Shown in pieces: positions 1 through 6,155 of a DNA stretch of 64,000 nucleotides (its first letter is position 1; each line of letters opens with the position of its first letter). The DNA comes from Tenacibaculum dicentrarchi (lineage in GTDB: Bacteria; Bacteroidota; Bacteroidia; Flavobacteriales; Flavobacteriaceae), in assembly GCF_964036635.1 (NCBI RefSeq), contig NZ_OZ038524.1:1221501-1285500 (forward strand), given 5' to 3'. The notes beneath the pieces were generated by a model. The model was not told the DNA's origin. It saw only the letters and a list, made by a program, of their open reading frames with translations, and made no database searches. The position numbers were made by a program, and so were the translations under genes.

Positions 1-1062
1 GCTACAACGATGGATAAATTAGCTGTGGCTGCTAATCATTATAATAAATCAATTTTTGATATTTTAGTAAATATAAATACAATCGATTTAAAAATAAATG
101 CAGGAACTAAAAATAAATTAGCCAATTTTACCAAAATGATTCAGCGTTTTCAAATAGATGCACAAAAAATGAATGCTTTTGAAATTGCTGATTTAGTAGT
201 AAAAAGAATTGAATTAGTTCAAGATTTGCAAAAAGATGGTACGCAAGAAGGGGCTAATAAAGTTGAAAATATTCAAGAATTATTAAACGGAATTAAAGAT
301 TTTATTACTGATAAAATTGAAATGGGTGACGATGCTTCTTTACCCATATTTTTAGAAGATGTAGCTTTAGCTACTGATTTTGATAGTGAAAGTGATGATA
401 CACCAATGGTGTCATTAATGACAATTCATTTATCAAAAGGTTTAGAATATCCGTATGTGTATATTGTTGGTTTAGAAGAAGGTTTATTTCCTTCGGGAAT
501 GAGTATAAATACTCGTAGCGAATTAGAAGAAGAACGTCGTTTGTTTTATGTAGCTTTAACAAGAGCTGAAAAAGTCGCTTATTTAACATATGCAAAAACT
601 CGTTATAGATGGGGGAAATTAACTGATGGAGATCCTAGTCGTTTTTTAGAGGAAATAGCACCTGAATTTGTAGAATATTTATCGCCTAAAATTCCCACAG
701 GTTTTGGTAATAGATTTATGGATTCTGATATTTTTGATGCCGATGATTTTTCTAGTAGAAAAGTTAGGTTTGAAAAACCGATGCAAAAACAACGAAAAGA
801 GTTTGTTTCTAAGAAAAAAAAACCAAATCTGATTCCTTCAAAAAGTAAGTTGAAAATGAAGGTAGATACAAGTACTTCAATTATTAATTTATTTTCGGGA
901 GAAATAAATATTGGTAATTTTGTAGAGCACAATCGTTTTGGAACAGGTGAAGTTATTGCTTTGGAAGGAAAAGGACCAAATAAGAAAGCTGAAATTAAAT
1001 TTGGTACCGTAGGGAAAAAGAAATTATTATTACAGTTTGCAAAACTAAAGGTAATAGGGTAG
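1..1062 (+). CDS. uvrD: UvrD/PcrA-type ATP-dependent DNA helicase, C-terminal part
   Basis: This is the 3' part of a superfamily 1 DNA helicase that unwinds DNA 3' to 5' in repair and replication; the frame is open to the left window edge, so the N-terminal Walker A half is missing from view. Motif V is visible as a MTIHLSKGLEYPYV segment and motif VI as LFYVALTRAE, both typical of UvrD/PcrA/Rep. The last about 60 residues carry the basic linker and Tudor-like tail of PcrA (VEHNRFGTGEVIALEGKG). The first ATG seen (base 10) is internal, not the true start. The call to superfamily is firm; UvrD versus PcrA naming is convention. Confidence 0.93.
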   Translation, partial: ATTMDKLAVAANHYNKSIFDILVNINTIDLKINAGTKNKLANFTKMIQRFQIDAQKMNAFEIADLVVKRIELVQDLQKDGTQEGANKVENIQELLNGIKDFITDKIEMGDDASLPIFLEDVALATDFDSESDDTPMVSLMTIHLSKGLEYPYVYIVGLEEGLFPSGMSINTRSELEEERRLFYVALTRAEKVAYLTYAKTRYRWGKLTDGDPSRFLEEIAPEFVEYLSPKIPTGFGNRFMDSDIFDADDFSSRKVRFEKPMQKQRKEFVSKKKKPNLIPSKSKLKMKVDTSTSIINLFSGEINIGNFVEHNRFGTGEVIALEGKGPNKKAEIKFGTVGKKKLLLQFAKLKVIG

Positions 1063-1123
1063 CCAATTAATTGAGATTAATTACCTATTTTGCATACATA
1101 ATTTAGAGTAAATATACAGAGAA

Positions 1124-1777
1124 ATGACGTTTGATTTAGAATACAATTCAGAAAGAGATCACTTAATAATTCCAGAATATGGAAGACATATACAAAAATT
1201 AGTAAATCATTGCATCACTTTAGAAACTAAAGAAGAACGCAATGTAATGGCTAAAGCTATTGTCGATGTAATGGGGAATTTACAACCTCATTTACGTGAT
1301 GTACCCGATTTTAAACACAAACTTTGGGATCAGTTACATATTATTGCCGATTTTAAATTAGATGCAGAATCGCCTTATGAAATTCCTTCGAAAGAAGAAT
1401 TGACAGAAAAACCCGAAAAAATGGCATATCCTAAATCGGCTTCAAAATATCGTTATTATGGAAATAATATTCAAACGATGATTAACATGGCTTTAACTTG
1501 GGAAGAAGGTGAAAAAAGAGAGGCTTTAGTTTTTACGATTGCCAATCATATGAAAAAATGTTATTTAAATTGGAATAAAGATACGGTTGATGATGCTATT
1601 ATCTTTAAACATTTATATAATTTATCTGAAAAAAATATTGATTTAAGGGATTCAAATGAAGTTTTATCAGAAAGTAAAAATTTGCTAAGAAAACGAAGTA
1701 GTCAAGGACAGTCTAATAAAGGCGCTTCTAAGACAAAATCAAATTACACGACGAATAATAAATATAGAAAAAAATAA
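1124..1777 (+). CDS. DUF4290 domain-containing protein
   Basis: A 217-residue protein of the DUF4290 family, which I know only from Bacteroidota and which has no assigned function. The N-terminal about 175 residues are the conserved domain, starting DLEYNSERDHLIIPEYGRHI and rich in helices. The last about 35 residues are a low-complexity basic tail of Ser, Lys and Asn. The stop is followed by a single base before the ATG of murA, so the two are almost certainly co-transcribed. Nothing points to a signal peptide or membrane segment, so the protein is probably cytoplasmic. Confidence 0.85.
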   Translation: MTFDLEYNSERDHLIIPEYGRHIQKLVNHCITLETKEERNVMAKAIVDVMGNLQPHLRDVPDFKHKLWDQLHIIADFKLDAESPYEIPSKEELTEKPEKMAYPKSASKYRYYGNNIQTMINMALTWEEGEKREALVFTIANHMKKCYLNWNKDTVDDAIIFKHLYNLSEKNIDLRDSNEVLSESKNLLRKRSSQGQSNKGASKTKSNYTTNNKYRKK

Positions 1778-1778
1778 T

Positions 1779-3092
1779 ATGGCATCATTTAAAATAGAAG
1801 GTGGTCACAAACTTAATGGAGTAATTACCCCGCAAGGAGCAAAAAATGAAGCGCTACAAATTATATGTGCCGTTTTACTGACTGCCGAAAAAGTAATTAT
1901 CAATAATATTCCTGATATTATTGATGTTAATAAATTAATTTTCATCTTAGGTGAATTAGGTGTTAAAATTGAAAAAATAAGTTCAAATTCGTATAGTTTT
2001 CAAGCTGATAATATTAATTTAAGCTATTTAGAATCTGCTAAATTTAAAAAAGACGGAAGCTCATTAAGAGGTTCTATTATGATTGTTGGACCTTTATTAG
2101 CACGTTTTGGAAAAGGATATATTCCACGTCCGGGAGGTGATAAAATTGGTCGCCGTCGTTTAGACACTCATTTTGAAGGGTTTATTAATTTAGGTGCAAA
2201 ATTCCGTTATAATAAAGAAGAGTATTTTTATGGAGTAGAAGCTGAAAATGGATTGGTTGGTGCTGATATGTTATTAGATGAAGCATCTGTAACAGGAACG
2301 GCTAATATTATAATGGCTGCTGTTTTAGCAAAAGGAATAACTAAAATATACAACGCTGCTTGCGAACCTTATATTCAGCAATTATCTAAGATGTTGAACT
2401 CAATGGGGGCGAAAATAACAGGCGTTGGTTCTAATTTATTAACGATTGAAGGGGTAAAATCTTTAGGTGGTTGCGAACACAGGGTATTACCTGATATGAT
2501 TGAAATTGGTAGTTGGATTGGCGTTGCTGCAATGACACGTTCTGAATTGACTATTAAAGATGTTAGCTGGGAAAACTTAGGACAAATTCCTAATGTGTTT
2601 CGTAAATTAGGAATTCAATTAGATAAAAAAGGCGATGATATTTTTATCCCAGCACAAGATAGTTACGAAATTCAAAACTATATTGACGGTTCAATTTTAA
2701 CAGTAGCCGATGCTCCTTGGCCAGGTTTTACACCAGATTTATTAAGTATTGTTTTGGTATTAGCTACTCAAGCAAAAGGAACGGTATTAATTCATCAAAA
2801 AATGTTTGAAAGTCGTTTGTTTTTTGTCGATAAATTAATTGATATGGGCGCAAAAGTAATTTTATGCGATCCGCACAGAGCAACCGTTATAGGACATAAT
2901 TTTCAATCAAGTTTGAAAGCTACTAAAATGACATCGCCTGATATTCGTGCAGGAATTTCATTATTAATTGCCGCTTTATCAGCAAAAGGAACCAGTATTA
3001 TTAATAATATTGAACAAATTGATAGAGGATATGAAAATATTGAAGCTCGATTAAAATCAATTGGTGCAAAAATTGAAAGAATAGAAGACTAA
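1779..3092 (+). CDS. murA: UDP-N-acetylglucosamine 1-carboxyvinyltransferase MurA
   Basis: Catalyses the first committed step of peptidoglycan synthesis, enolpyruvyl transfer from PEP to UDP-GlcNAc in the cytoplasm. The 437-residue length and the fold markers match the family: Lys22 and Asn23 in GAKNEAL, the RGS loop near residue 98 and DAPWPGFTPDL near residue 308. The active-site loop reads RPGGDKIGRRR, so residue 121 is Asp where most MurA proteins have the catalytic Cys that fosfomycin alkylates. It follows the DUF4290 gene by one base and ends in front of a strong terminator, so the pair probably forms one unit. Confidence 0.96.
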   Translation: MASFKIEGGHKLNGVITPQGAKNEALQIICAVLLTAEKVIINNIPDIIDVNKLIFILGELGVKIEKISSNSYSFQADNINLSYLESAKFKKDGSSLRGSIMIVGPLLARFGKGYIPRPGGDKIGRRRLDTHFEGFINLGAKFRYNKEEYFYGVEAENGLVGADMLLDEASVTGTANIIMAAVLAKGITKIYNAACEPYIQQLSKMLNSMGAKITGVGSNLLTIEGVKSLGGCEHRVLPDMIEIGSWIGVAAMTRSELTIKDVSWENLGQIPNVFRKLGIQLDKKGDDIFIPAQDSYEIQNYIDGSILTVADAPWPGFTPDLLSIVLVLATQAKGTVLIHQKMFESRLFFVDKLIDMGAKVILCDPHRATVIGHNFQSSLKATKMTSPDIRAGISLLIAALSAKGTSIINNIEQIDRGYENIEARLKSIGAKIERIED

Positions 3093-3118
3093 TAAAAAAA
3101 TAAACTAATAAAAATAAA

Positions 3119-3150
3119 AAAATCGTGTCAAGATGGCACGATTTTTTTAT
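3119..3150 (+). terminator. Rho-independent terminator after murA
   Basis: Stem AATCGTGTCA / TGGCACGATT (one G-T pair) around an AGA loop, followed by seven T residues. It lies 28 bases after the murA stop and separates that unit from grpE. Confidence 0.85.
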
Positions 3151-3172
3151 TGGCAATATTATTGATTAAAGT

Positions 3173-3814
3173 ATGCTGAAGAAATTAAAGAAACTATTTA
3201 CAATGAGTAAAGATCAATATACTAAAGAAGACGAATTAAAAGACGCTATCGACAATACTGAATTAGAAACCAACCAAGAAGAATCTCAAGAAGAGAAAGA
3301 GGTGGAGGCTAAAGAAGAAGATGAAATAGTACCAACTCCTGAAGAGTTATTAGCGGAAGAAAAAAATAAATATTTACGTTTATTTGCTGAATTTGAAAAC
3401 TATAAAAAACGTACTTCTAAAGAACGTGTAGAGCTTTTTAAAACAGCAGGGCAACAAGTAATGACAGCTTTACTGCCAATTTTAGATGATTTCGAAAGAG
3501 CTTTAGCACATGCTGAAACTAACAAGAAAGAAGTTAAAAAATTAGACAAAGCAGCAAGCAAAGAAATTGCTAGTTTAAATAAAGGAATGTCATTAATTCA
3601 GCAAAAATTTGTAGCTACTTTAGAGCAAAAAGGATTAACAGCTGTAGAGGTAAAATCTGGTGATGATTTTGATGCTGATGTACATCAAGCAATTACACAA
3701 ATACCTGCACCTTCTGACAAATTAAAAGGAAAAGTTATTGATTGTGTAGAAAAAGGATATAAGTTAGGTGATAAAATTATCCGTCATCCAAAAGTTGTAG
3801 TAGGACAGGCATAA
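3173..3814 (+). CDS. grpE: Nucleotide exchange factor GrpE
   Basis: Co-chaperone that releases ADP from DnaK. The N-terminal about 60 residues are acidic and probably disordered, followed by the long coiled coil (LRLFAEFENYKKRTSKERVELF, residues about 70-90) and the C-terminal beta domain ending in VIDCVEKGYKLGDKIIRHPKVVV, which is diagnostic. The start at 3173 gives an unusual basic lead (MLKKLKKLF); a second in-frame ATG at 3203 gives MSKDQYTKEDE and is an equally plausible start. It is followed after 95 bases by dnaJ, the usual partner. That gap holds a small hairpin, GAAGCT/AGCTTC, at 3861-3878. Confidence 0.95.
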   Translation: MLKKLKKLFTMSKDQYTKEDELKDAIDNTELETNQEESQEEKEVEAKEEDEIVPTPEELLAEEKNKYLRLFAEFENYKKRTSKERVELFKTAGQQVMTALLPILDDFERALAHAETNKKEVKKLDKAASKEIASLNKGMSLIQQKFVATLEQKGLTAVEVKSGDDFDADVHQAITQIPAPSDKLKGKVIDCVEKGYKLGDKIIRHPKVVVGQA

Positions 3815-3909
3815 ATACTACGTCATAAGTAGCATTTCAAGGGAATTGCTTGGTGTAGGAGAAGCTATAAAAAGCTTCAAATTATTGAAAATGACAGAAT
3901 AGACTAGAA

Positions 3910-5043
3910 ATGGCAAAACAAGATTATTACGAAATATTAGGGGTTTCAAAATCAGCAACACAAGCTGAAATAAAAAAAGGATACCGTAAAATGGCTATAA
4001 AATATCATCCAGATAAAAATCCGGATGATAAAAGTGCCGAAGAGAAATTCAAGTCATGTGCAGAAGCATATGAAATTCTTAGTGATGATAATAAAAAAGC
4101 CCGTTATGACCAATATGGTCATGCAGCATTCGACGGACCACAAGGTGGCGGTGGTGGTTTTGGCGGCGGCGGAATGAATATGGATGACATATTCAGTCAG
4201 TTTGGTGATATTTTTGGCGGCGGAGGCGGTGGCTTTGGCGGTTTTGGCGGCGGAGGTCGTCAGCGACAAGCTAGAGTAAAAGGATCTAACATGCGTATTC
4301 GTGTAAAACTTACTTTAGAAGAAATTGCTACAGGAGTAGAAAAGAAAGTAAAAGTTCGAAGAAAAGTTCAAGCCGAAGGAGTTACTTATAAAACTTGTAC
4401 AACATGTAATGGTAGCGGTCAACAAATGCGTGTTACCAATACTATTTTAGGTAGAATGCAACAAGCTGTTACCTGTAGTTCATGTCAGGGAGCAGGTGAA
4501 ATGCTAGATACCAAACCTAGCGGATCAGATGCACAAGGTTTAATTGTTAAAGAAGAAACTGTTTCAATTAATATCCCTGAAGGAGTTACTGAAGGAGTAC
4601 AATTAAAAGTTGGTGGAAAAGGAAATGAAGCGCCAGGTAAAAATTCTATTTCTGGTGATTTATTAGTATTGATAGAAGAAATACCTCATGAGAATTTAAA
4701 AAGAGAGGGAAGTAATATTCACCACGATTTATATGTTAATTTTTCTGAAGCAGTTTTAGGTGTTTCGAAAGAAGTAGAAACCGTAACAGGAAAAGTAAAA
4801 ATAAAAATTGAAGCAGGAACGCAGTCTGGTAAAATTTTAAGATTAAAAGGAAAAGGATTACCTAGTATAGAGCATTACGGAACGGGTGATTTCTTAATTC
4901 ATATTAATGTTTGGACTCCGCAAGAGTTAACCAAAGAGCAGCGTAAGTTTTTTGAGCAAATGCAAAGTGATGATAACTTTAGCCCAAACCCTCAAAAATC
5001 TGATAAATCATTTTTTGAGAAAGTAAAAGATATGTTTTCATAG
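3910..5043 (+). CDS. dnaJ: Molecular chaperone DnaJ (Hsp40) with two-motif zinc region
   Basis: Stimulates DnaK ATPase and delivers unfolded clients. The J domain is at residues 1-70 with HPD at 33-35. A Gly/Phe-rich linker follows at 75-118, visible as repeated ggc/ggt codons. The C-terminal client-binding domains run from about 125 to 350. Classical DnaJ has four CxxCxGxG motifs; here only two exist (residues 163-170 and 189-196). Their 26-residue spacing and context match motifs 2 and 3, which form zinc site II, so site I is missing. Length (377) is close to the family norm. It lies downstream of grpE and ends in a terminator. Confidence 0.95.
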   Translation: MAKQDYYEILGVSKSATQAEIKKGYRKMAIKYHPDKNPDDKSAEEKFKSCAEAYEILSDDNKKARYDQYGHAAFDGPQGGGGGFGGGGMNMDDIFSQFGDIFGGGGGGFGGFGGGGRQRQARVKGSNMRIRVKLTLEEIATGVEKKVKVRRKVQAEGVTYKTCTTCNGSGQQMRVTNTILGRMQQAVTCSSCQGAGEMLDTKPSGSDAQGLIVKEETVSINIPEGVTEGVQLKVGGKGNEAPGKNSISGDLLVLIEEIPHENLKREGSNIHHDLYVNFSEAVLGVSKEVETVTGKVKIKIEAGTQSGKILRLKGKGLPSIEHYGTGDFLIHINVWTPQELTKEQRKFFEQMQSDDNFSPNPQKSDKSFFEKVKDMFS

Positions 5044-5063
5044 ACAAACAGTTTTTTAATTAT

Positions 5064-5097
5064 AAAAGCCCATTCATTTTTTGAGTGGGCTTTTTTA
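5064..5097 (+). terminator. Terminator after dnaJ
   Basis: Stem AAAAGCCCATTC / GAGTGGGCTTTT with a T-rich loop and a T run, 20 bases after the dnaJ stop. Confidence 0.85.
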
Positions 5098-5119
5098 TTT
5101 CTGATTTTTTTAAAATAAT

Positions 5120-5211
5120 TTGAAGCAATTTCCCGCTTTCCGCACTCGCTTTTTTTATTTTTAAAAGAAAAAATAAAAAAGAGCTCAAACAAATGCTTCA
5201 ATCGGGGCTAG
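5120..5211 (+). repeat. Dispersed intergenic repeat, family A, copy 1
   Basis: A 92-base element bounded by TTGAAGCAATTTCCCGCT at one end and GCTTCAATCGGGGCTAG at the other, with an internal A/T-rich inverted segment (TTTTTTTATTTTTAAAAG... AAAATAAAAAA). A second copy lies in opposite orientation at 12535-12620. The ends TTGAAGC and GCTTCAA are inverted relative to each other, so the element can fold. No coding potential. I recall similar sequences between genes of other Flavobacteriaceae, but cannot check this here. Confidence 0.75.
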
Positions 5212-5368
5212 GCTTTTTTACTAAATTTAATATTTTTTACATAATTTAATAGATAGTATTAGTCTTAGTTACCTTGTTTAATGTTAGTTCTTTACAAGAA
5301 ATATTTAAGTGTTTACGATTAAAAAAACACATGATAATTAAAATAATACTTCTTTTTGGTAAAAAATG

Positions 5369-5399
5369 TTGTGAGTTCTTAAAAAGAGTTATATATTTG
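5369..5399 (+). promoter_or_regulatory. Bacteroidota-type promoter upstream of candidate small RNA and rnpB
   Basis: TTG at 5369-5371, a 20-base spacer and TATATTTG at 5392-5399 form a full match to the Flavobacterium -33/-7 consensus (TTG, TAnnTTTG). Transcription should begin near 5404, at the base of a perfect hairpin. No protein gene follows; the next gene is the RNase P RNA. Confidence 0.65.
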
Positions 5400-5403
5400 C
5401 AGT

Positions 5404-5477
5404 GTCTATAAGACGTTATAGACACTTTTTCTTTTTCATAGCAATTTTCCCACTCAATTTATTGAGTGGGTTTTTTT
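5404..5477 (+). ncRNA. Candidate short terminated RNA upstream of rnpB
   Basis: The predicted transcript from the promoter at 5369-5399 would open with an 11-bp perfect hairpin (AGTGTCTATAA, loop GACG, TTATAGACACT; 5401-5426) followed by TTTTTCTTTTT. It would close with a second perfect hairpin and seven T residues at 5449-5477. That describes a small RNA of about 74 nt with no open reading frame. It could instead be a leader of rnpB, which has no promoter of its own in the 30 bases before it. Seen: promoter and hairpins. Inferred: that an RNA is made and terminated. Confidence 0.35.
5449..5477 (+). terminator. Strong hairpin terminator before rnpB
   Basis: Perfect stem CCCACTCAA / TTGAGTGGG, loop TTTA, then seven T residues. 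The stem resembles that of the dnaJ terminator (CCCATTC / GAGTGGG). Confidence 0.75.
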
Positions 5478-5506
5478 ATGAAAGAAGTGAATTTTATAAA
5501 AAATTT

Positions 5507-5815
5507 AAGCAGACCAATCTTATCGACTTATATTTAGTATAAGTAGGAAAGTCTGGACACCACAGAGTAGTATAGCGGATAGTAACCGTCCGATGAAAGT
5601 CGAGGACAAGTGCAGCAGAAAGTATGTACAGGTAATGCTGTAGTGAAACCAGGTAAACTCTATACGGTGCAATGTCATGTACATTAGAGCTCGAGCGCTA
5701 CTCGCGCGATTCTAAGGGGTAGGCAGATTGATTTTACGAGTAATTGTAAAACTAGATAAATGATAAGAGCCTTATTTTATAAGGAACAGAATCCAGCTTA
5801 ACGGTCTGCTTTTTT
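5507..5815 (+). ncRNA. rnpB: RNase P RNA, class A
   Basis: Catalytic RNA that removes 5' leaders from precursor tRNAs. The ends pair as the P1 helix, AAGCAGACC (5507-5515) with GGTCTGCTT (5803-5811). The conserved 5' core GTAGGAAAGTCTGGAC lies at about 5541-5556, close to the family GAGGAAAGTCC-type block. The ACCGTCC...GAAAGTCGAGGACAAG region and the 3' core ACAGAATCCAGCTTAACGG complete the signature. Its length of about 305 nt is small but normal for the class in Bacteroidota. The T run after 5811 can act as its 3' end. Confidence 0.93.
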
Positions 5816-6015
5816 TAACTTTTAATACTAAAAATCCCTTAAAACAATGGTTGTTTTAAGGGATTTTCAATTAGGTTAAATTGCTAATTTGATAATAAAT
5901 TAACATTTTAGGTTACTTGTATTTATGATTTATTGTTTTTTTAAATAAAAAATTATTTTAAACTTAGTATTTAAGTCATTTTATTGTTTATCTTTTAAAA
6001 TTGAGTTAAAAATAG

Positions 6016-6075
6016 TACTTTTGTGTAGCAAAAATTAACTGAAATATATGGGCTTTGACATTGATATGGTCAAAG
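6016..6075 (+). promoter_or_regulatory. Candidate acnB promoter and leader hairpin
   Basis: TACTTTTG at 6016-6023 matches the -7 element; a TTG at 6001-6003 is only 12 bases away, shorter than usual, so the -33 part is weak. The resulting leader of about 125 bases contains an inverted repeat CTTTGAC / GTCAAAG (6053-6059 and 6069-6075). Confidence 0.35.
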
Positions 6076-6155
6076 GAATTTATTGTAAATCTGAAAAAGT
6101 ATAAAACAATTAGATGATTTAGCAGTAATCCATTAACATTAAAAACAAATCTTTT

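Noticed and set aside
4140..4260. GGC/GGT tandem repeat
   Set aside because: It encodes the Gly/Phe-rich linker of DnaJ and is explained by the protein.
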